Positions 16,079-23,152 of a DNA stretch of 51,271 nt are shown here, piece after piece (within the stretch, counting starts at the first letter, position 1; each line of letters begins with the position of its first letter). Source of the stretch: Chitinophagaceae bacterium (GTDB taxonomy: Bacteria; Bacteroidota; Bacteroidia; Chitinophagales; Chitinophagaceae); contig CANBSH010000012.1 in the NCBI GenBank assembly GCA_947372105.1, forward strand, positions 1-51,271, written 5' to 3'. Below the pieces are notes generated by a model that was not told where the DNA came from, ran no database searches, and worked only from the letters and a program-made list of their open reading frames with translations. A program made the position numbers and the translations under genes.

Positions 16079-16633
16079 ATATTGATATCTTGCCCAAAAC
16101 GCAAGTAATAAAATAAGTCCACAAGCTTCTACTAATAACTTTTCTGGATCTATAAAATCAATAGGTCTATCTTTTAATAAAGGGTCCATCACTAATCCAT
16201 GTATTATAAAAATGAGTCCAGTAGCATAAGAAATCACATGAATCCATCTCCATGTTTTTTGTCCAATGGCTTTTTTTATAATTTTTTGAGTAGTAATGAT
16301 AACGACGATTAACGCGACTAAAGAAATGACTCCTAACATCACAAAAATAGGTTGATGAGGCGCCTCTAATGGTTTTAGCAAATGGGAATAACTAAATTTC
16401 GAACTTGGATCTAAAGGAATAATTAACGCATGTATTAAAACTAAAGTCAAGGCAATATAGGCGGTATAATTATGAACATCCACAATTTTAAAACGCTTTA
16501 GAAAGAGAGGAAATTTTTCCCAATAACTTGATTTTTTATAAGCTGTACTTAACATGATACCCATCAAAATATTGAGAGTTAAAACAACAGTGGCTATTAA
16601 TCCTAATATGCCAGAAAGTTCAATAGTTTCCAT
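16055..16633 (-). CDS. Ferric-reductase-like/cytochrome b membrane protein
   Basis: 192 residues with about five membrane helices and four helix-borne histidines placed as two heme-binding pairs: H54 (VDVHNYTAY), H68 (LIHALI), H132 (RWIHVISY) and H145 (IIHGLVMDPL). This is the pattern of the ferric-reductase-like transmembrane domain (MsrQ/YedZ-like). There is no FAD/NAD domain, so it would pass electrons between the quinone pool or a partner and the periplasm. It is divergent from the thioredoxin-ApbE-DUF4266-DUF3570 cluster starting at 16920, consistent with a shared redox role. Its C-terminal codons overlap the terminator of the tRNA-like RNA. Confidence 0.85.
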   Translation of the reverse strand: METIELSGILGLIATVVLTLNILMGIMLSTAYKKSSYWEKFPLFLKRFKIVDVHNYTAYIALTLVLIHALIIPLDPSSKFSYSHLLKPLEAPHQPIFVMLGVISLVALIVVIITTQKIIKKAIGQKTWRWIHVISYATGLIFIIHGLVMDPLLKDRPIDFIDPEKLLVEACGLILLLAFWARYQYKKKQRAV

Positions 16634-16919
16634 AAATTAGTTTCGGTGGTTGCTCAAAGGTAAGTAAGTGTTGAGAAGTAATAACAGACTAAAATGCATG
16701 AATGGCCCCCAATAATGGAGGCCTATAAAACATTATAAATATGTAACATGTATATATAATTACATTTGTTAGTTTTTTATTTGCTTTCTAAGTTCTACTT
16801 TCTGCAATGCTATAATTAAGTTAAAGTAAATCATAATTCATGTTCAAACATCTAATTAAACGATTTTTGTCGTAGTTTAAAGTAACTAATTTTTACACAG
16901 TTTTATTAAGAAGTAAACC

Positions 16920-17357
16920 ATGAAGTTTTTAGTATCCATTTTTTTAGTTTTTTCATTGAATGGAGTTCAATGGGGAACGAATCTTGAACAAGCGCAACAA
17001 GTAGCTCAAAAAGAGCACAAATTTATTTTATTAAGTTTTTCGGGATCTGACTGGTGCGGTCCTTGTATACGTTTACACAAAGAAATTTTTGGCTCAGATG
17101 CCTTTGAGCAATTAGCAAAAGAAAAATTAGTTTTAGTGAATGCCGATTTTCCTAGGTATAAAAAAAATCAATTGCCCGCATCGCAACAAAAAATAAATGA
17201 TGCTTTAGCAGAAAAATATAATAGGAAAGGAGAATTTCCTTTAACTGTATTATTAAATGCACAAGGTAAACTCATTAAAAGTTGGGATGGGTTTCCTTCT
17301 GCACCTAATGAATTCTTAGAAGATATTGCACAATCTATTCAAGATAACCAACAATAA
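16920..17357 (+). CDS. Exported thioredoxin-family protein
   Basis: 145 residues. A short hydrophobic leader (MKFLVSIFLVFSLNG) precedes a thioredoxin fold with the WCGPC active site (C46 and C49) and a cis-Pro region (GEFPLTVLL), followed by GKLIKSWDGF. It resembles Thioredoxin_7-type periplasmic disulfide reductases. It is the first gene of a compact operon; the ApbE gene starts 2 bp after its stop. A likely role is keeping periplasmic cysteines reduced, for example those of the Cys-Gly-Cys tail of the DUF4266 lipoprotein two genes downstream; that pairing is an inference from context. Confidence 0.88.
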   Translation: MKFLVSIFLVFSLNGVQWGTNLEQAQQVAQKEHKFILLSFSGSDWCGPCIRLHKEIFGSDAFEQLAKEKLVLVNADFPRYKKNQLPASQQKINDALAEKYNRKGEFPLTVLLNAQGKLIKSWDGFPSAPNEFLEDIAQSIQDNQQ

Positions 17358-17359
17358 TT

Positions 17360-18295
17360 ATGTCATTGTTGAACGCGCATAAGAAATCAATGAAATTAAT
17401 GGGTAACCATTTTGAAATCACAGCAGTGGGTTTCACTGAAAAATGGGCGCATGAAAAAATTGATTTGGCTGTGCGTGAGATACAAAGAATTGAAAGTTTG
17501 CTCACTACTTATCATCCTGATAGTGAAACAAATTTAATTAATGCTCAAGCTGGGATGGCGCCGGTAAAAGTGAGTGCTGAAATACTTCAACTTATTGAAA
17601 GGTCCATTCGAATTTCTTCTGTCACACAAGGGGCGTTTGATATCAGTTATGGATCGGTGGATAATAGTTTGTGGAATTTTGATACTACTATGACTCAATT
17701 GCCCGATCCTGCTATAGCAAAACAAAGAGTGCGTTTAATTAACTATAAAAATATTGTAATTAATAAAGAAGCCTCTACGGTATATTTAAGAGAAAAAGGT
17801 ATGCGTATTGGTTTTGGGGGAATTGGCAAAGGCTATGCTGCAGAGATGGCAAAAAAAGTGATGATAGAAGCGGGGGTAGAAAGCGGTGTAGTAAATGCTT
17901 CTGGAGATTTAACCACCTGGGGTAATCAACCCAACGGAGAAAAGTGGACGATAGGCATTGTGCACCCTGAATATGCCAATCAGGTTTTTTCTTACATGAA
18001 TGTGAGTGGGCTTTCGGTGGCTACTTCTGGTAATTATGAAAAATTTATTCTCATAGATGGGAAAAAATATTCTCATACCATCAATCCTAAAACTGGCTTA
18101 CCGATTACTGGCATTAAAAGTGTTACCATTGTTACTACGAATGCAGAAATAGCAGATGCTATGGCTACTCCTGTAATGATTATGGGAATTGATGCTGGCA
18201 TTGATATGATCAACCAAATTAAAGATATAGAAGCGATAGTGATTGACGACAATAATAAATTATACGCATCTAATAATATTAAACTCACCAAATAA
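17360..18295 (+). CDS. apbE: FAD:protein FMN transferase (ApbE family)
   Basis: 311 residues with the family landmarks: SLLTTYHPDSETNLIN (46-61), the FAD-binding FGGIGKGYA (152-160), NASGD (179-183), HTINPKTG (239-246) and the metal-binding ADAMAT (265-270). ApbE attaches FMN covalently to Ser or Thr in D-x-x-(S/T)-G-A-(S/T)-like motifs of exported proteins, using FAD. Unlike most Bacteroidota ApbE proteins it shows no signal peptide or lipobox: the sequence starts MSLLNAHKKSMKLMG and goes straight into the fold. The downstream DUF4266 lipoprotein, with its EGASGAN stretch, is the obvious candidate target. Confidence 0.92.
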   Translation: MSLLNAHKKSMKLMGNHFEITAVGFTEKWAHEKIDLAVREIQRIESLLTTYHPDSETNLINAQAGMAPVKVSAEILQLIERSIRISSVTQGAFDISYGSVDNSLWNFDTTMTQLPDPAIAKQRVRLINYKNIVINKEASTVYLREKGMRIGFGGIGKGYAAEMAKKVMIEAGVESGVVNASGDLTTWGNQPNGEKWTIGIVHPEYANQVFSYMNVSGLSVATSGNYEKFILIDGKKYSHTINPKTGLPITGIKSVTIVTTNAEIADAMATPVMIMGIDAGIDMINQIKDIEAIVIDDNNKLYASNNIKLTK

Positions 18296-18397
18296 TATCA
18301 CAATCAAATATTTCTAAAATTTAATTTACAATTATAAAAAACTAACAGACTAAGTTGTAAAAACTTAATAAATAAAATCACATAAAATATATTCCAT

Positions 18398-18628
18398 ATG
18401 AAAACACTCAAACAAAAAATGTATTTATTTTTTACATCTATCCTTTCTTTATTTTTTGTCACTTCTTGTGAAACCGTAAGAGAGTATCAAAAAAATAGAC
18501 TTAATGATTCAGAGATGGCTTTATCTACCAGAAGAGCAGAAAAAAATGAATTAAACTTTATGTCCTATAAGGAAGGGGCTTCGGGAGCCAATGGTGGTAA
18601 AACAGGTGGAGGTTGTGGCTGTAATTAA
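18398..18628 (+). CDS. DUF4266 small lipoprotein with a GGGCGCN tail
   Basis: 76 residues. The lipobox FVTSC places lipid on Cys24. A charged helical region (R28-N53) follows, then YKEGASGANGG and the C-terminal GGGCGCN (residues 70-76), the signature of DUF4266. The S62-G63-A64 core resembles the SGA core of ApbE flavinylation sites, preceded by an acidic residue (E59) at the usual place of Asp. The Cys73-Gly-Cys75 end could bind a metal or form a disulfide. The neighbours (ApbE upstream, DUF3570 26 bp downstream, thioredoxin two genes upstream) recur together in Gram-negative genomes; the function of the set is not firmly established to my knowledge. Confidence 0.85.
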   Translation: MKTLKQKMYLFFTSILSLFFVTSCETVREYQKNRLNDSEMALSTRRAEKNELNFMSYKEGASGANGGKTGGGCGCN

Positions 18629-18654
18629 TTATTTAAAATTTCGAATGTTATAGA

Positions 18655-19932
18655 ATGAAAAAAATATCACTTACACTTATTGGTTTATACTTATTGTTTC
18701 TACATGGGTTTTCACAAGTGACAGATCAGTACTCCAATATTTTTAAAGCTAAAAAACTAAAGTTAACAGAAGTTAATTTAGTCTCTAGTTATTACAATCA
18801 GGATGGGAATCACTCTGCAGTGACGGGAGGTATTGGCACCGAAAAATTAACGGATCTTGCTAATATGTTAGAGTTAAAATTAGTAGGGTATGGAGAAACC
18901 GGTTTAAAGCATACCATTTTAGCTGGCATTGGATTGGATCATCATACTGCAGCTTCTCAAAAATATATTTCTAAAACAGGAGCTTCTTCTCCGGATGGTA
19001 CTCGTGTATATCCTTCTGTAAATTGGACAGTAGAAAATGAAGATAAAGGAACTGAATTTGGAGTAGGAACTTACTTGTCTAATGAATATAATTACAAATC
19101 TTTTTCTTTAGATGCACATGTAGGGTATAAAAATAAATCAGGGGGAGAATTTGGTTTAAAAACTTCTGCATACTGGGATCAAGTAGTTTTAATTTATCCT
19201 TCTGAATTAATACCAACAGCAAGTACCGACGTCACACCTTATAATGTAGATGTGATTAAAACTAGTGCAAGTAGAAGTAGTGGTGGAACTACCAGTGGTG
19301 GTGGTGGATATACATTTCATAATGAATCTTCTATTCCAACGAGCCCGAGAAATACTTATACTAGCTCATTCACTTATAGCCAAGTAATTAATAAAAGTGC
19401 TCAAATGGCTATTTTGCTGGATTTAGTAAAACAAGATGGTTGGTTAGGTTTGCCATTTCATAGAGTATACTTTACAGATGGTACCGAAAAAATTGAGAAC
19501 CTACCGCATTCCAGATTCAAAATCCCACTAGGCTTTAGATTTAATTATTTTAGTGGAGATAATTTAATTGTAAGATCTTACTATAGATATTACACGGATG
19601 ACTGGGGACTCACTTCTCATACAGCTAGCTTGGAGTTGCCTTATAAAATCACTCCTTTTTTCTCTATCTCTCCATTTTATAGATACTATACCCAAACGGC
19701 TACAAAATATTTTGCTCCTTATATGAAGCATGCTCCAACTGACACTTATTTTACAAGTAATTATACTGCTGCCGCATTTAATAGTAGCTTTTTTGGAACA
19801 GGATTTAGGATTGCACCTCCTAATGGGATAGGCGATACCTATTTATCTACTTTAGAGATTCGAGTAGGGCATTATACGCAAACCACCGATTTAAATTCGA
19901 ATGTTATTTCTTTCCATTTCACTTGGAAATAA
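18655..19932 (+). CDS. DUF3570 outer membrane beta-barrel protein
   Basis: 425 residues with a signal peptide ending near FSQ (residue 21), the family segment EVNLVSSYYNQDGNHSAVTGGIGTE (about 39-63), GTEFGVGTYLSNEYNYKS, many alternating beta strands, a Ser/Thr/Gly-rich loop near residues 205-225, and an aromatic-rich C-terminus (ISFHFTWK). DUF3570 proteins are predicted outer membrane barrels found with DUF4266 and ApbE. It may be the outer membrane partner or export path of the DUF4266 lipoprotein. It closes the operon. Confidence 0.85.
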   Translation: MKKISLTLIGLYLLFLHGFSQVTDQYSNIFKAKKLKLTEVNLVSSYYNQDGNHSAVTGGIGTEKLTDLANMLELKLVGYGETGLKHTILAGIGLDHHTAASQKYISKTGASSPDGTRVYPSVNWTVENEDKGTEFGVGTYLSNEYNYKSFSLDAHVGYKNKSGGEFGLKTSAYWDQVVLIYPSELIPTASTDVTPYNVDVIKTSASRSSGGTTSGGGGYTFHNESSIPTSPRNTYTSSFTYSQVINKSAQMAILLDLVKQDGWLGLPFHRVYFTDGTEKIENLPHSRFKIPLGFRFNYFSGDNLIVRSYYRYYTDDWGLTSHTASLELPYKITPFFSISPFYRYYTQTATKYFAPYMKHAPTDTYFTSNYTAAAFNSSFFGTGFRIAPPNGIGDTYLSTLEIRVGHYTQTTDLNSNVISFHFTWK

Positions 19933-20007
19933 TAGGCATTCATTTGTTTAGAAATAATTATGGTTTAATCATATGCTCTTCTTACATTTAAAAAAAGATA
20001 GAAGACC

Positions 20008-21000
20008 ATGGATGCAATAAGATGGGGTATGATTGGTTGTGGAGATGTCACAGAGCGAAAAAGTGGCCCCGCATTTAATAAAGTACCTCAATCTAAGTTG
20101 ATCGCAGTGATGCGTCGTGATGCAGTAAAAGTACAAGAGTATGCTACACGACATCAAGTTCCTTATTATTTTACGAATGCATCTGAATTAATTCATCATC
20201 CCGAAGTGGATGCTATTTATATTGCCACACCTCCCAAGTATCATGAAGAGTATGCTATTGCTTGTATTCAAGCAGGGAAACCAGTTTATATTGAAAAGCC
20301 CATGGCATTGAATGTGGCTAGTTGTGCATTGATGGCAGAAATAGCAGATGCGAATCAAATTAAAATGGTGATAGCGCATTATAGAAGAGCCTTACCTATG
20401 TTTTTGTATGTTAAAGAATTGCTTGAAACTGGTGAGATAGGCAAAGTAGATTCTTGTGAAATTAACATGTATAAATCGGCGTATCCTAATATAGGAGATA
20501 CTTCCAATTGGAGAGTCTATCCTGAATTTTCGGGAGGCGGATTATTTTATGATTTAGCACCTCATCAAATTGATTTATTATTTTTCTATTTTGGAAAAGC
20601 GATTTCTTATAAAGGCGCTGCTGCAAATAGAGGTAATTTGTATCCAGCAGAAGATTTTGTGGAAGGCGAAATTTTATTTGAGAATGGGGTTCACTTTAAA
20701 GGTATATGGGATTTTAATGCTGACAAGGAAAGCGAAAAAGATGTATTCACAATACATGGATCACATGGAACTATTTCTTTTCCAGTTTTTGGATCTGAAA
20801 TCACACTTATGAAAAATGATGAAATAAAAGTCATTCCCTTTGAGCCACCTATGCATATACAACAAGCGATGATAGAAAAAATTGTAGCTTATTTTTTAGG
20901 AAAGGGTCATAATCCTTGCTCTGCTCATGATGCCATTTTATCTATGCAAGTGATGGAAAGTTTTGTGTATGGAAAGGATTCCCTATTTTCAATGAAATAA
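20008..21000 (+). CDS. Cytoplasmic Gfo/Idh/MocA family oxidoreductase
   Basis: 330 residues without a leader. The Rossmann motif WGMIGCGDV (6-14), YIATPPKYHEEYA (71-83) and the catalytic EKPMA (96-100) define an NAD(P)-dependent dehydrogenase of the Gfo/Idh/MocA family. GGGLFYDLAPHQIDLL in the second half holds the conserved Asp and His pair. Ten bases downstream lies an L-rhamnose mutarotase gene, so a deoxy-sugar or related aldose is the likely substrate. It differs from the Tat-exported relative at 8788-10098. Confidence 0.9.
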   Translation: MDAIRWGMIGCGDVTERKSGPAFNKVPQSKLIAVMRRDAVKVQEYATRHQVPYYFTNASELIHHPEVDAIYIATPPKYHEEYAIACIQAGKPVYIEKPMALNVASCALMAEIADANQIKMVIAHYRRALPMFLYVKELLETGEIGKVDSCEINMYKSAYPNIGDTSNWRVYPEFSGGGLFYDLAPHQIDLLFFYFGKAISYKGAAANRGNLYPAEDFVEGEILFENGVHFKGIWDFNADKESEKDVFTIHGSHGTISFPVFGSEITLMKNDEIKVIPFEPPMHIQQAMIEKIVAYFLGKGHNPCSAHDAILSMQVMESFVYGKDSLFSMK

Positions 21001-21009
21001 TCAGACGAT

Positions 21010-21339
21010 ATGACTAGATATTGTTTCGCATTAGACTTAAAAGAAGATCCCAATTTAATAGCTGCTTACGAGGAATATCATCTTTCTGTATGGCCAGAAA
21101 TTATTCAATCTATTAAAGAAGCCGATATTAAATCCTTAGAAATTTACAGAGTTTCTAATAGATTATTTATGATCATGGAAACGGGGCCTGATTTTAGTTT
21201 TGAAAAAAAGGCCCAAGCGGATGCTCATAACCCAATGGTGGTTCAATGGGAAAAATTAATGTGGGAATATCAGCAAGCATTACCCAACGCTAAGCCTGGT
21301 GAGAAGTGGATGTTGATGGACAAAATATTTAACTTTTAA
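21010..21339 (+). CDS. rhaM: L-rhamnose mutarotase family protein
   Basis: 109 residues, the full usual length of the RhaM/YiiL family. RYCFALDLKEDPNLIAAYEEYHLSVWPEI (3-31) holds the conserved Tyr-x-x-x-His and WPE residues, followed by IKEADIKSLEIYRVSNRLFMIME. The enzyme interconverts the alpha and beta anomers of L-rhamnose or a related 6-deoxy sugar. No signal peptide is visible, so it works in the cytoplasm next to the oxidoreductase gene 9 bp upstream. A FucP-like symporter gene lies elsewhere in the window (39571). Confidence 0.88.
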   Translation: MTRYCFALDLKEDPNLIAAYEEYHLSVWPEIIQSIKEADIKSLEIYRVSNRLFMIMETGPDFSFEKKAQADAHNPMVVQWEKLMWEYQQALPNAKPGEKWMLMDKIFNF

Positions 21340-21348
21340 TTTTATTTT

Positions 21349-22116
21349 ATGAAAATCCTTTTAAATTGGGTTTTATTTATATTAGTAATATCAGTAAATG
21401 CGTTAGCTAATATTTTACCTATTAATGGCTACAATACTGGACAAATTTCAGGGTTCTATCCTAATTATTTTGTTCCTGCAGGTTTTACATTTTCTATTTG
21501 GGGTGTTATATATTTAAGTTTTTTGGTGTATTCTATTGCCTATACTTATTATCAGGTGGGTAAAAACAAAGTACCCGCCATTAATAATTATCTTGACAAA
21601 ATATCGCCCTGGTATTGGGCTACTTGTATTTTAAATGCGAGTTGGATATTAGCTTGGCATTTTTTACAAGCAGAATTAAGTGTGGTCATCATGCTTGTAT
21701 TTTTATTTTCTTTGATTCAAATTTTTAAATCCACTCAAACCATTGCAAAAGAGATGAATCTCATTACAAGACTTAGTTTGGTGACTCCTTTTTCTATTTA
21801 TATAGGATGGATTAGTGTTGCAACCATTGCAAATATGACCGCTTTATTAGTGAAGTATCAATGGACAGGAGGATTGAATCCAATTTATTGGAGTGTTATT
21901 ATGATTTTTGTTGCAGTGGTGGCAGGTGTATTTTTTATTCAACAATTTAAAACAATTGCTTATCCATTAGTTATTGTATGGGCAATTTGGGGCATCAAAG
22001 CGGCACAGGGCGGAAAATCTAATTGGATTGAAACCACAACCGTCATTGGTTTATTAATCCTACTATCACTTATTATTAAGTTAGCGATTCAAAAAGCAAT
22101 TTCTTTAAGGAATTAA
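21349..22116 (+). CDS. TspO/MBR-related tryptophan-rich membrane protein
   Basis: 255 residues with seven or so hydrophobic helices and many Trp residues: PNYFVPAGFTFSIWGVIYL (44-62), SPWYWATCILNASWILAWHF and WTGGLNPIYWSVIM. The PAGFTFSIWG(V)IY motif matches the TspO/MBR-like group, although the protein is longer than classical TspO (about 160 residues). TspO proteins bind porphyrins and related ligands; function for the longer members is unknown. It is 9 bp after the mutarotase gene and probably in the same transcript, with no clear functional link. Confidence 0.75.
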   Translation: MKILLNWVLFILVISVNALANILPINGYNTGQISGFYPNYFVPAGFTFSIWGVIYLSFLVYSIAYTYYQVGKNKVPAINNYLDKISPWYWATCILNASWILAWHFLQAELSVVIMLVFLFSLIQIFKSTQTIAKEMNLITRLSLVTPFSIYIGWISVATIANMTALLVKYQWTGGLNPIYWSVIMIFVAVVAGVFFIQQFKTIAYPLVIVWAIWGIKAAQGGKSNWIETTTVIGLLILLSLIIKLAIQKAISLRN

Positions 22117-22165
22117 TTTTTACGAAAAAGTTGATGCTTTAAAATATTAATATTCAAAAAGAAGT

Positions 22166-22212
22166 TTACACTTTAACTGGTTTTATTGTATAAAAACTTA
22201 CTTAAAGTGTAA
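22166..22212. terminator. Stem-loop terminator between convergent genes
   Basis: TTACACTTTAA (22166-22176) pairs perfectly with TTAAAGTGTAA (22202-22212), and an inner TTTTAT/ATAAAA pairing lies at 22181-22186/22190-22195. It sits between the plus-strand TspO-like gene (ends 22116) and the minus-strand TauE gene (ends 22220). It lacks a strong T run, so factor-independent action is uncertain. Confidence 0.6.
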
Positions 22213-22219
22213 GATGTGT

Positions 22220-23005
22220 TTAACCTGTTATTTGCTCGATAAAAATCACCAGGGACATAGCAAACACAAACCAACCAAATCCTTTTTTAAGTTTAGCCCC
22301 ATCCATTTTTTTATTCAAGAAATTGCCGGTGATAATACCCGTGGTGGCTAATACAATGATGATGCTTAAGAATTTCCAATCAATTACGGTGTGACTAAGG
22401 TCTCCTAAAAATCCTACGATTGATTTGATACTGATGATAAATATAGAAGAAGCAATTGCTTTTTTCATAGGAAGCTTACCTAATATCACTAAAGCTGGAA
22501 TGATTAAAAAGCCACCACCAGCGCCTACTATTCCAGTTAACATGCCTTCTGCTAAACCCACCAACATGAGTGTAATTCCATAAACAGGTAATATACCTTC
22601 CTCTTCTTTTTTATTTTTTCCTAAAATCATGGATAGTGCAGAAACCAACATTAAGCTGGCAAAAAATAGCATGATAAAACTGTTCTTGGTTAAAACGTTG
22701 TTTCCAAAATGCAATAAAGATGGGATTCCAGGTAAAATAAATTTTCGAGAAATAAAAACACCCATTACAGAAGGAATCCCAAAAACTAAAATAGTTTTGA
22801 TATCTACCAAACGTTGCTTGAGCCTTGAAATGACCCCGGCGATACTACTAAAACCCACTACGCAAAGTGAATAAGTGGTTGCTAATAAAGGGTCTACATG
22901 AAATAAGTATACCAAAACAGGTACTGTTAAAATGGAGCCGCCGCTACCCATCAAACCTAGTGAAATACCAATTAAAATAGAGGCAACATATCCAATCCAC
23001 TCCAT
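22220..23005 (-). CDS. Sulfite exporter TauE/SafE family permease
   Basis: 261 residues, about eight membrane helices in two halves. The halves carry the related sequences GLMGSGGSILTVPVLVYL (18-35) and GMLTGIVGAGGGFLIIPALVIL (about 153-174), the hallmark of TauE/SafE. These proteins move sulfite, thiosulfate or sulfoacetate-type anions across the inner membrane. It is divergent from the MBL/rhodanese gene across a 147 bp region, a frequent arrangement in sulfide and persulfide detoxification loci. The pairing suggests export of the sulfite made by the persulfide dioxygenase. Confidence 0.92.
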   Translation of the reverse strand: MEWIGYVASILIGISLGLMGSGGSILTVPVLVYLFHVDPLLATTYSLCVVGFSSIAGVISRLKQRLVDIKTILVFGIPSVMGVFISRKFILPGIPSLLHFGNNVLTKNSFIMLFFASLMLVSALSMILGKNKKEEEGILPVYGITLMLVGLAEGMLTGIVGAGGGFLIIPALVILGKLPMKKAIASSIFIISIKSIVGFLGDLSHTVIDWKFLSIIIVLATTGIITGNFLNKKMDGAKLKKGFGWFVFAMSLVIFIEQITG

Positions 23006-23039
23006 CTTTTACAATTTTTTACAAACATCGTTAATAGAA

Positions 23040-23056
23040 AGTACAAGTTATGTACT
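23040..23056. promoter_or_regulatory. Short palindrome in the divergent TauE/MBL promoter region
   Basis: AGTAC (23040-23044), a seven-base spacer, then GTACT (23052-23056): a perfect five-base inverted repeat 34 bp upstream of the TauE gene start. It could be a second operator. Weak on its own. Confidence 0.3.
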
Positions 23057-23087
23057 ATTAGTCACTTTTTAATAATTTTACTCAAAA

Positions 23088-23101
23088 GTGATTTTTGTCA
23101 C
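23088..23101. promoter_or_regulatory. CRP/FNR-type operator palindrome
   Basis: GTGATTTTTGTCAC at 23088-23101 has the form GTGA-N6-TCAC, the core of the CRP/FNR family site TGTGA-N6-TCACA. It lies 51 bp before the MBL/rhodanese start codon, within the divergent region shared with the TauE gene. An overlapping repeat, TCACTTTT (23062-23069) with AAAAGTGA (23084-23091), shares one half-site. No regulator gene is in the window. Confidence 0.5.
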
Positions 23102-23152
23102 GAGATTCTCTAAATTTATATTAGATATTTGTAGCATAAAATATTAGCTCTT

